A stretch of DNA of 64,000 bases, taken from Streptomyces sp. VRA16 Mangrove soil. Its GTDB lineage: Bacteria; Actinomycetota; Actinomycetes; Streptomycetales; Streptomycetaceae. This document shows, one piece after another, positions 57,421 through 64,000 of the stretch. The translations under genes and the position numbers were made by a program. The stretch is from positions 35,948-99,947 of the forward strand of contig NZ_JAFVLN010000025.1 in assembly GCF_017377775.1 (NCBI RefSeq). The letters run 5' to 3'. Under the pieces are notes generated by a model. It ran no database searches and was not told the origin of the DNA. It worked only from the letters and a program-made list of their open reading frames with translations. Each line of letters begins with the position of its first letter. Within the stretch, counting starts at the first letter, position 1.

Positions 57421-58322
57421 CCGTCCCCGCAGCAGTGGCACATCCCGGGCCGCGCACGGCCCTCCGTCCCTCGGGCCCGGTGTGGACGGTGCTGCGACTG
57501 CACCGGATCGCCCTGGGGATCTGGATCGCGTACGTCTCCGTCACGGCGGGGCTGCTGTTGTGGGCATGGGGGCCGGGGAGGTCCGGGCTCGGCATCGACC
57601 CGCACTGCGCGGCCTCGACGATGAACTTCTGCGCCGGCAAGGGGGCGTACGTCGGGGCCGTCGCCTGGGCGGAGTTCCTGATCGGCCTGGTGCCGCTGCT
57701 CGCCGGCGTCTTCGCGGGCGGCACCCTCGTCGGGCGTGAACTGGAGCTCGGCACCGCCCGGTTGGCGTGGACGCAGGGGGTGCGTCCGGCGCGCTGGCTG
57801 GCGGCGACGCTCGCCGTGCCGGCCGTGTTCCTGATCGCGGGCACGACCCTGCTCGTCCTCCTGCGCCGACTGGCGGCCACCGGGGACGCGGCGCGCCTCA
57901 TGGAGAACCAGTGGTGGCAGTCGTCGACGACGTTCGGGGCGCTGGGCCCGGCCGCCGCGGCGTGGCCGCTGCTCGGCCTGGCGATCGGCGCGCTGGCCGC
58001 GTTCCTGATGCGGCGCACGGTCTCGGGCATGGGCCTCGCCTTCTTCTCGACGCTCCTCGCCACGGTGCTCGTCGGCGCGGCCCGCAACGCCTTCGTATGG
58101 CCGCCCTCGGTGACCTACACGCTGAACAAGGGCGTCCGCCTCCACTCCGAGGTCAGCTCCACGACCTGCCGGAGCACCGGCGACACCTGCGTCGCCGGTC
58201 AACTCACCGGCATCCACGGCTTCTGGCAGCTGCACCTCATGGAAACGGCGACGGTACTGGCCCTGACCGCCCTGCTCGTGCTCCTCACGCACCACATCCT
58301 GCGCAGGAGAGTCGCCGCATGA
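57417..58322 (+). CDS. ABC exporter permease, copy 3
   Basis: 301 aa, third paralogue: VWTVLRLHRIALGIWIAYVS, LVGRELELGTARLAWTQGVR and PARWLAATLAVPAVFLIAGT. Outer Cys residues recur (DPHCAASTMNFCAGKG; TCRSTGDTCVAG). It ends LTHHILRRRVAA. The stop overlaps a further ATG that opens a 26-codon fragment, hinting that the operon once continued. The three copies differ most in their outer loops, the parts likely to meet substrate. Confidence 0.86.
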   Translation: MTVPAAVAHPGPRTALRPSGPVWTVLRLHRIALGIWIAYVSVTAGLLLWAWGPGRSGLGIDPHCAASTMNFCAGKGAYVGAVAWAEFLIGLVPLLAGVFAGGTLVGRELELGTARLAWTQGVRPARWLAATLAVPAVFLIAGTTLLVLLRRLAATGDAARLMENQWWQSSTTFGALGPAAAAWPLLGLAIGALAAFLMRRTVSGMGLAFFSTLLATVLVGAARNAFVWPPSVTYTLNKGVRLHSEVSSTTCRSTGDTCVAGQLTGIHGFWQLHLMETATVLALTALLVLLTHHILRRRVAA

Positions 58323-58399
58323 CCCAGACCCTCCCGGCCCCCGCCGCCCGCGTCAGGGAGTGCGGCCCACGGCGTGGCGGGTGTCGAGGAACGCAGTGA
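58319..58399 (+). pseudogene. 26-codon remnant of a further operon gene
   Basis: ATG overlaps the stop of permease 3 (ATGA) and opens MTQTLPAPAARVRECGPRRG then GCRGTQ and a stop. The start MTQTLPAPAARVR looks like the N-terminus of another protein of this operon; the rest lies inside the 3' end of the convergent Nudix gene and makes no sense. A deletion joining the operon to the Nudix gene would explain it. Confidence 0.42.
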
Positions 58400-58793
58400 G
58401 CAGCATCCTGTCCCGGCTGTGAGTGAGCAGGCCGAACGCCTGGGCCGGAGGCAACCACTGCAGGCGGGTGACTTCGGAGTTGGGGGTGAACGTGCCGCCG
58501 GTCGCCTGCGCCGCCCAGTAATGGACCTCCTTCGGGCGGCCTCGGGCGTCCAGGTACCGGGACTCGGGGAGAGGAACGCCCAGAACGCACGTCGCCCCGG
58601 TTTCCTCCAGTACCTCGCGCACTGCGGTGTCGGGCAGCGCCTCGCCCTGCTTGGCCTTGCCCTTGGGGAAGGACCAGTCCCCCCACTTCGGCCGGTAGAC
58701 CAAGGCGAGTTCGATGTCGTCACCTGTCCGAGAGCTGCGCCACAGGACACAGCCGGCGGCCAGAACAGTGTCGGTGTCGTTGTGCACGGTCAT
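58353..58793 (-). CDS. Nudix hydrolase (MutT1-like)
   Basis: 146 aa. The Nudix box G-x5-E-x7-REUxEExGU is complete: GKAKQGEALPDTAVREVLEE then TGA (about 45-67). AAGCVLWRSSRTGDDIELAL is the first strand and YRPKWGDWSFPKGKAKQGE the substrate loop. KWGDWSFPKGK matches MutT1-type proteins that cleave oxidised nucleotides or diadenosine polyphosphates. In mycobacteria MutT1 carries an extra histidine-phosphatase domain, which is missing here. Its start overlaps the CHAD gene stop (ATGA), placing it last in a ppk-CHAD-Nudix operon. Confidence 0.9.
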   Translation of the reverse strand: MTVHNDTDTVLAAGCVLWRSSRTGDDIELALVYRPKWGDWSFPKGKAKQGEALPDTAVREVLEETGATCVLGVPLPESRYLDARGRPKEVHYWAAQATGGTFTPNSEVTRLQWLPPAQAFGLLTHSRDRMLLTAFLDTRHAVGRTP

Positions 58794-59797
58794 GGGGTTC
58801 CCACCGTTTCTCGCTGCCACGCTTTTCTGAACGCGTTCCTTGCGGCCTCCACCTGATGGCGCTGGTCGGCGTGGAGCACGCCGAGGGCGTACGCCGTCGC
58901 GGGGGCGATGCGCGGGGTGCGGGCCGCCTGCGCCGCGGCGGCCGCGGCCTCCGCGGCGTCGCGGTGCGTGTTCAGGGCGTGGGCGGCCGCCGACAGTCGT
59001 ACGGGATCGAGGTCGCCGCCGGGCACGACCTCCTGCGCGTAGCGGTGCAGGCGCAGCAGGAGGCGTACGTGGTGCCAGGGGGCGTCTGTGTTCGTGTCGT
59101 ACTGGCTGTACTGCTGGTGGTGGCCCTGCGGGTGCGGCCCGGTGTGGTGCAGTGCGGCGACGGCCTCGGCGAGGCGGGACCCGGCCTCGCCCGCGAGCTT
59201 GGCCAGCCCGATGTCGGTGCCGGTCAGCGGCACCTCGCTGGCCAGCACCGCGACCCGGTCCGCCACCGCGTGGAAGCGGGGGCTGCCGAGGGCCTGCAGC
59301 GCCGTGCTGTGGGCGCGGGTCCTGGCGAGCGTCAGCTGGCGGTCGAGCAGCGCCGCCGCCTTGGCCGCGCCGAGCGCCAACGTCGTGGTCGCGGCCGCCT
59401 GTTGGGGCAGCCGGGCGACGCCGCCCGCGGGGGAGGTCAGCCGGTGCAGCGCCTCGTTCAGCCGGGCGAGGCGGTCCGTGCACGCGTGCTCCTGCGCCAA
59501 CGTGCCCGACAGCCACGCCAGTTCGGGCCGCAGTGCGTCCGACCACTCCGGGTCGAGGAGCGGGCGGAAGGTGTGCAGGGTGCCGCTGATCCGGCGGGCG
59601 GCGCGGCGCAGGGCGCGGGCCGCGTCCGCGACCGGGCCCGCCGGGCCGCTCTCGCCGTGCCGGCGCAGCGAGCGCAGGAACTCGGTCGCCTGCTCCTGGA
59701 GATACGCCCCGAGGACGTCGCTTCCCTCCGGTCCCCCCGGTCCGGTCCGGGGATCGGTCTCCAACGGCTCGCTGGACTCAAGGTGTTGCTGTGCCAC
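58790..59797 (-). CDS. CHAD-domain protein
   Basis: 335 aa, all-helical. Conserved His and basic residues form the polyphosphate-binding helices of CHAD: DVLGAYLQEQATEFLRSLRR (near 27), AARALRRAARRISGTLHTFR (near 60) and PWHHVRLLLRLHRYAQEVVP (near 240). The Arg/His pattern (RxxxRRxR, HxxR) is intact. CHAD proteins bind inorganic polyphosphate granules. It starts GTG 59797 inside the end of ppk (20-bp overlap), so it is made with the polyphosphate-forming enzyme. This gives a functional trio with ppk and the Nudix hydrolase. Confidence 0.9.
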   Translation of the reverse strand: MAQQHLESSEPLETDPRTGPGGPEGSDVLGAYLQEQATEFLRSLRRHGESGPAGPVADAARALRRAARRISGTLHTFRPLLDPEWSDALRPELAWLSGTLAQEHACTDRLARLNEALHRLTSPAGGVARLPQQAAATTTLALGAAKAAALLDRQLTLARTRAHSTALQALGSPRFHAVADRVAVLASEVPLTGTDIGLAKLAGEAGSRLAEAVAALHHTGPHPQGHHQQYSQYDTNTDAPWHHVRLLLRLHRYAQEVVPGGDLDPVRLSAAAHALNTHRDAAEAAAAAAQAARTPRIAPATAYALGVLHADQRHQVEAARNAFRKAWQRETVGTP

Positions 59798-62093
59798 GCC
59801 GGCGCCTCCGGGCGTCTATGAGCATCTCCTGTACGTTCCGCAGGGGGCGCCCGGCAGGGTCCTGAGAGTCGGTCGCGTGCCGGGTCCAGTTGCCGTCCGC
59901 GCCCAGGTGCCAGGAGGCGGTGGCGTCGGACATCCCCGTTTCGAGCAGCCGGTTGAGGGCCGCGCGGTGGGCCGGGTCCTCGACGCGGACCAGGGCCTCG
60001 ATGCGGCGGTCGAGGTTGCGGTGCATCATGTCGGCGCTGCCGATCCACACCTCGGGCTCGCCGCCGTTGCCGAAGGCGAAGACCCGGGAGTGCTCCAGGA
60101 AGCGGCCGAGGACCGAGCGGACCCGGATGTTCTCGGACAGGCCCGCGACGCCGGGCCGCACGGCACAGATGCCGCGCACCCAGATGTCGACCGGGACGCC
60201 CGCCTGCGACGCCCGGTAGAGGGCGTCGATGATGGCCTCGTCGACCATCGAGTTGACCTTGATACGGACAGAGGCGGGGCGGCCCGCACGGTGGTGCTGG
60301 ACCTCCTTCTCGATGCGCGTGATCAGGCCCGTGCGCAGGGACTTGGGCGCGACGAGGAGGCGGCGGTAGGTCTCGCGGCGCGAGTAGCCGGAGAGCCGGT
60401 TGAAGAGGTCGGAGAGGTCGGCCCCGACCTCCTGGTTCGCGGTGAGCAGCCCCAGGTCCTCGTACAGACGGGCGGTCTTGGGGTGGTAGTTGCCGGTGCC
60501 CACGTGCGAGTAACGGACGAGGGAGTCACCCTCCTGACGCACCACGAGGGAGAGCTTGCAGTGCGTCTTGAGGCCGACGAGCCCGTAGACGACGTGACAG
60601 CCGGCCTCTTCCAGCTTCCGCGCCCACTTGATGTTGGCCTGCTCGTCGAAGCGCGCCTTGATCTCGACGAGGACGAGGACCTGCTTGCCGGCCTCGGCCG
60701 CCTCTATCAGCGCGTCCACGATGGGCGAGTCGCCCGAGGTGCGGTACAGCGTCTGCTTGATGGCGAGCACGTCCGGGTCGGCGGCGGCCTGCTCCAGGAA
60801 CGCCTGGACGGACGTGGAGAAGCTGTCGTACGGGTGGTGCAGCAGGACGTCGTGGTTGCGCAGGGCCGCGAAGATGTCGGGGGCCGAGGCGGACTCCACC
60901 TCGGCGAGGTCACGGTGGGTGCCCGCGACGAACTTCGGGTACTTCAGCTCGGGCCGGTCGATGCCCGCGATGGAGAAGAGGCCCGTGAGGTCCAGGGGAC
61001 CCGGCAGCGGATACACCTCCGCCTCGCTGACCTTCAGCTCGCGCACGAGGAGGCTGAGCACCTCGGAGTCGATGGTCTCCTCGACCTCCAGGCGCACCGG
61101 CGGGCCGAAGCGGCGCCGCATGAGCTCCTTCTCCAGGGCCTTGAGGAGGTTCTCGGCGTCGTCCTCCTCGACCTCCAGGTCCTCGTTCCGCGTCACGCGG
61201 AACATGTGGTGCTCCTCGATGGTCATGCCGGGGAACAGCTCGCCCAGGTGCTTGGGCGCGGAGATCACGTCCTCGATGGGCACGTAGCGCTGCGGGGACG
61301 CCTCCAGGAAGCGGGAGAGCAGCGGCGGGACCTTGACGCGGGCGAAGTGGCGGTGACCGCTGACCGGGTTGCTGACGACGACCGCGAGGTTGAGCGAGAG
61401 TCCCGAGATGTACGGGAAGGGGTGCGCGGGGTCGACGGCCAGCGGGGTGAGCACCGGGAAGATCTGCTGCATGTACAGCGTGTAGAGCCGGGACTGCTCC
61501 TTCTCGGTCAGCTCGTTCCAGCGCACCACGTGGATGCCCTCGTCGGCCAGGGCCGGGGCGACCTCGTCCTGGTAGCAGGCGGCGTGCCGGGCCATGAGTT
61601 CGCGCGAGCGGTTCCAGATCAGTTCGAGCACTTCGCGGGGCTGGAGCCCTGAGGCCGAACGGGTGGCGACGCCGGTCGCGATGCGCCGCTTGAGCCCCGC
61701 CACCCGGACCATGAAGAACTCGTCCAGGTTCGAGGCGAAGATCGCCAGGAAGTTCGCCCGCTCCAGGAGGGGCGTCGCCGGGTCCTCGGCGAGTTCGAGA
61801 ACCCGCTCGTTGAACGCCAGCCAGCTGCGTTCGCGGTCCAGGAAACGTCCCTGCGGGAGCTCTGCGCCCTCGTGGTCCGCGTAGTCGTCCTCGTCGTAGT
61901 CGTCCGGGTCCGCGTCGATGTCCGCGACGATCCCGGCGAGCTTCGCGGCCGACCTCTCGTACTCCCCGGTGGGCAGGGGGTGCGGGCGGTGTGCGGCGAG
62001 GGAGCCCACGGAGGGCTGCGGGTGCGAGGCCGAGGGGGCTGCGGGCTCGGACTCGGCGGCGGACTGGTCCTGGGCGGCGTTCGGCTGGCTCAT
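59778..62093 (-). CDS. ppk: Polyphosphate kinase 1
   Basis: 771 aa, like other Streptomyces Ppk1. After an acidic N-terminus (DIDADPDDYDEDDYADHEGA), FLDRERSWLAFNERVLELAE opens the N domain, NLDEFFMVRVAGLKRRI the H domain, and YSHVGTGNYHPKTARLYEDL (near residue 520) holds the autophosphorylated His. NSMVDEAIIDALYRASQAGV and SADMMHRNLDRRIEALVRV come late. It makes polyphosphate from ATP reversibly. ATG 62093 is used on length; an in-frame ATG 62240 with a disordered extension exists. A degenerate direct repeat (TTCAGACACCC, TTGCGACCCTC) upstream might be a PHO box. Confidence 0.94.
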   Translation of the reverse strand: MSQPNAAQDQSAAESEPAAPSASHPQPSVGSLAAHRPHPLPTGEYERSAAKLAGIVADIDADPDDYDEDDYADHEGAELPQGRFLDRERSWLAFNERVLELAEDPATPLLERANFLAIFASNLDEFFMVRVAGLKRRIATGVATRSASGLQPREVLELIWNRSRELMARHAACYQDEVAPALADEGIHVVRWNELTEKEQSRLYTLYMQQIFPVLTPLAVDPAHPFPYISGLSLNLAVVVSNPVSGHRHFARVKVPPLLSRFLEASPQRYVPIEDVISAPKHLGELFPGMTIEEHHMFRVTRNEDLEVEEDDAENLLKALEKELMRRRFGPPVRLEVEETIDSEVLSLLVRELKVSEAEVYPLPGPLDLTGLFSIAGIDRPELKYPKFVAGTHRDLAEVESASAPDIFAALRNHDVLLHHPYDSFSTSVQAFLEQAAADPDVLAIKQTLYRTSGDSPIVDALIEAAEAGKQVLVLVEIKARFDEQANIKWARKLEEAGCHVVYGLVGLKTHCKLSLVVRQEGDSLVRYSHVGTGNYHPKTARLYEDLGLLTANQEVGADLSDLFNRLSGYSRRETYRRLLVAPKSLRTGLITRIEKEVQHHRAGRPASVRIKVNSMVDEAIIDALYRASQAGVPVDIWVRGICAVRPGVAGLSENIRVRSVLGRFLEHSRVFAFGNGGEPEVWIGSADMMHRNLDRRIEALVRVEDPAHRAALNRLLETGMSDATASWHLGADGNWTRHATDSQDPAGRPLRNVQEMLIDARRRRRGTATP

Positions 62094-62240
62094 GGCCCCA
62101 TTCTTCCGCGCGGAGACGGTCTCGGGCGCGGCGGGAAGGTCGCTGAGCGCGGGGGCGAGACGGAGCCTGCCGTGTGCGCGCGCTTGCGAGGTGGGGTCTT
62201 CCGGCGGGGTCGAGGCGGAGTCGGGCGCGGGGGGCTGCAT

Positions 62241-62808
62241 TCCGTGAGGGTCGCAAGGGTGTCTGAATCACTGGTTACGGCGATATGACGTGCGGGATAT
62301 GGGAGGGGGGCTCCAGGGCGTCTACGGAGGTACGTCAGGTGTCGCCGGGCTGGCCTCCGGGCGGGGCCGAGGCGGAGCGAGCGGTGCCGTCTGCGCCGGC
62401 CCCACCCTGAGAGGGCGTTCGGAAATGGCCGTTCCTCGGGATCCCTGCGCTGGTCGCCGAGCCGGAAGGGCTCCCGCGACACCCCGAGCCGGCCGAACCG
62501 GCGAGGCCCGCCGTGCGCGGCGCCTTCCGCAGCCCGATCCGCTCCACTGCGAGCAGCGCGCTTGCTCGCTTTCTCGATCTCGACTTCCGAGTCCCGGTCC
62601 GCTTCCCCTTGCCTACCCGAGTCCACCAGGGTCCTGCCCTCGACGTGTCCTCGATGAAGACCCCGTCACCGACCGTGGCCGGCGCGTCCTGGTGACGGGT
62701 GTTGCTCCGGTGCTGACGTGCCGGGCCAGGGAAGCGACAGGAGTACGAGCACGTCCTGAGGACCACGTGACGTGACCGCTCCGTGACCTAACCGCACCGC
62801 CCGCTTAG
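62241..62808. other. Long ppk-pstS intergenic region
   Basis: About 570 bp upstream of the longest ppk frame, 715 bp from the preferred ppk start. It contains the divergent promoters of ppk and pstS. I see no convincing gene: frames on both strands are open only because of GC content, and their translations are Arg/Ser/Pro-rich without motifs. One plus-strand frame, about 62513-62695 (ATG variant; ARFLDLDFRVPVRFPLPTRV), is the least unlikely small gene but lacks a clear ribosome-binding site. Confidence 0.45.
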
Positions 62809-62852
62809 GTTCACCCTCCGTTCACTCGTGCCCATCGGCCGCTTCACCTGAT
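62809..62852 (+). promoter_or_regulatory. PHO box array upstream of pstS
   Basis: Four 11-bp direct repeat units in phase: GTTCACCCTCC (62809), GTTCACTCGTG (62820), a degenerate CCCATCGGCCG (62831) and CTTCACCTGAT (62842). The first two match the Streptomyces PhoP consensus GTTCACC plus 4 nt well. PhoP binding here activates pstS on phosphate starvation. The start codon lies 139 bp further on. Confidence 0.85.
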
Positions 62853-62991
62853 CTGCCTAATTTCGGCCTTACGCGGTGCGCCCCCGGCAACGGGGAACAC
62901 CCCACCGCTCGACTGAAAAATCCGCAGACTTTCGCACGCCGCCAAAGAGCAGAACCCCGAGGCCGGCGGCTCCTGGAAGGAACATCCGAAG

Positions 62992-64000
62992 GTGAAGCTT
63001 CAGCGCAAGAACCGGCTCCGCGCCCTCTCCCTCGGCGCTCTCGCCGTCTCCGGCGCCCTGGCCCTCACGGCGTGCGGCTCCGACGACACCGGCAACGGCA
63101 GCGACAACAGCAGCTCGAACGCCACCGCCAAGGCCGGCAACATCAAGTGCGACGACGCCAAGGGCCAGCTCCTGGGCATCGGCTCCTCCGCCCAGGCCAA
63201 CGCGATCGAGGCCTGGCGCAAGGCGTACTCGCAGGCCTGCAGCGGCGTGCAGATCAACTACAAGCCGGACGGCTCCGGCGCCGGTGTCACCGCCTTCAAC
63301 CAGGGCCAGGTCGCCTTCGCCGGCTCGGACTCCGCGCTCAAGCCGGAGGAGATCACCGCCTCCAAGAAGGTCTGCTCCGGCGGCCAGGGCATCGACCTGC
63401 CGATGGTCGGCGGCCCGATCGCCGTCGCGTACAACCTGGACGGCGTCGACAACCTCGTCCTGGACGGCCCGACCCTCGCCAAGATCTTCGACTCGAAGAT
63501 CACCAAGTGGGACGACGCCGCGATCAAGAAGCTGAACCCGGACGCGAAGCTCCCGTCCACCAAGATCCAGGCGTTCCACCGCTCCGACGAGTCCGGCACC
63601 ACGGACAACTTCACCAAGTACCTCAAGGCCACGGCCGCGAGCGACTGGAAGTACGAGGGCGGCAAGGCCTGGCAGGCCAAGGGCGGCCAGTCCGCGCAGG
63701 GCTCCTCCGGCCTCGCCCAGCAGGTCAAGCAGACCTCCGGCTCGATCACGTACGTCGAGCTGTCCTACGCCAAGGACGGCCTGAAGACGGTCGACATCGA
63801 CACCGGCGCCTCCGCCCCGGTCAAGGCCACCACGGACAACGCGTCCAAGGCGATCGCCGACGCCAAGGTCGTGGGCACGGGCAACGACCTCGCCCTGGAG
63901 CTGAACTACGCGACCAAGGCCGACGGCGCCTACCCGATCACCCTGGTCACGTACGAGATCGTCTGCGACAAGGGCAACAAGTCGGACACCCTCGCCGCCA
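62992..64000 (+). CDS. pstS: Phosphate ABC transporter substrate-binding lipoprotein, 3' end outside the window
   Basis: 336 codons visible. The signal peptide RNRLRALSLGALAVSGALAL ends in lipobox LTAC, whose Cys (near 28) would be lipid-anchored outside. The mature part has GSSAQANAIEAWRKAYSQAC, PDGSGAGVTAFNQGQVAFAG and HRSDESGTTDNFTKYLKATA, which supply phosphate-binding residues (Ser and Gly of GSGAG, Asp of SDS, and Ser/Thr of DESGTTDNF). It captures phosphate for PstCAB. GTG 62992 has GGAAGGA 10 nt upstream. PHO boxes lie upstream. Only about the last 35 residues are outside. Confidence 0.95.
   Translation, partial: MKLQRKNRLRALSLGALAVSGALALTACGSDDTGNGSDNSSSNATAKAGNIKCDDAKGQLLGIGSSAQANAIEAWRKAYSQACSGVQINYKPDGSGAGVTAFNQGQVAFAGSDSALKPEEITASKKVCSGGQGIDLPMVGGPIAVAYNLDGVDNLVLDGPTLAKIFDSKITKWDDAAIKKLNPDAKLPSTKIQAFHRSDESGTTDNFTKYLKATAASDWKYEGGKAWQAKGGQSAQGSSGLAQQVKQTSGSITYVELSYAKDGLKTVDIDTGASAPVKATTDNASKAIADAKVVGTGNDLALELNYATKADGAYPITLVTYEIVCDKGNKSDTLAA

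Noticed and set aside
62290..62775. 161-codon plus-strand gene between ppk and pstS
   Set aside because: Arg/Pro-rich translation without motifs or initiation signal, and it would overlap promoter sequence; kept as an intergenic entry.

Overview
The window is a stretch of a high-GC actinobacterial chromosome, almost certainly Streptomyces. Codon third positions are strongly G/C. Several genes are Streptomyces-type: mycothiol genes mshA and mshD, the WhiG anti-sigma factor RsiG, the nickel-responsive Fur protein Nur, the nitrogen regulator GlnR, and the ppk/CHAD/Nudix and pstS phosphate genes. Many genes appear to be read from leaderless mRNAs, with a TANNNT-like box 6-7 nt before the start codon. 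I see no tRNA, rRNA, CRISPR array, prophage or transposase.

Left core block (1-6.8 kb): the 5' part of mshA, a methyltransferase, a secreted NlpC/P60 wall hydrolase, a receiver-PP2C phosphatase, and the minus-strand trio XRE regulator - HbhA-like protein - DUF2516, which matches the order Rv0474-Rv0475-Rv0476 in mycobacteria. A perfect 28-bp palindrome lies just upstream of the XRE gene.

Accessory interval (about 6.8-28.8 kb): a vWA protein, an internally deleted oxidoreductase, an ECF41-type sigma factor coupled to a 72-aa protein, a UvrA paralogue with a histone-like Lys/Ala tail, two efflux pumps (one with a divergent MarR regulator), and the most unusual part of the window at 18.0-28.4 kb. 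There, eight minus-strand genes lie head to tail with overlaps or short gaps: a GntR regulator, two paralogous HAD phosphatases, a second GntR regulator, two kinase-fold phosphotransferases, a TetR regulator and a HelR/HelD-type RNA polymerase-recycling ATPase. A third GntR paralogue and two paralogous ~62-aa membrane proteins lie beside them. All three GntR genes and both membrane-protein genes carry related inverted repeats (core GTTGGYNRCCAAC or CAACT-n17-AGTTG) in their promoters. This looks like one small regulon built by duplication and is my main candidate for an undescribed system. The interval ends next to a truncated Eis-like acetyltransferase.

Right core block (28.8-64 kb): rsiG, dtd, the ygfZ/nur/nitrobindin group, a three-gene operon of paralogous membrane-anchored proteins, a rhodanese gene preceded by a 26-aa Cys-containing leader peptide, an LmeA-like protein, a repeat-rich gap, a MoaD-like protein, glnR, a LacI regulator, a membrane-anchored HtrA-like protease next to a two-component system, an ArsR-like regulator, a second LmeA-like protein, a sortase-anchored vWA surface protein, a secreted 5'-nucleotidase and mshD. 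It continues with a GntR(YtrA)-ABC exporter operon with three paralogous permeases, then the Nudix-CHAD-ppk cluster, and closes with PHO boxes and the start of pstS. GlnR, PHO-controlled genes and ppk place central nitrogen and phosphate control in the same neighbourhood.
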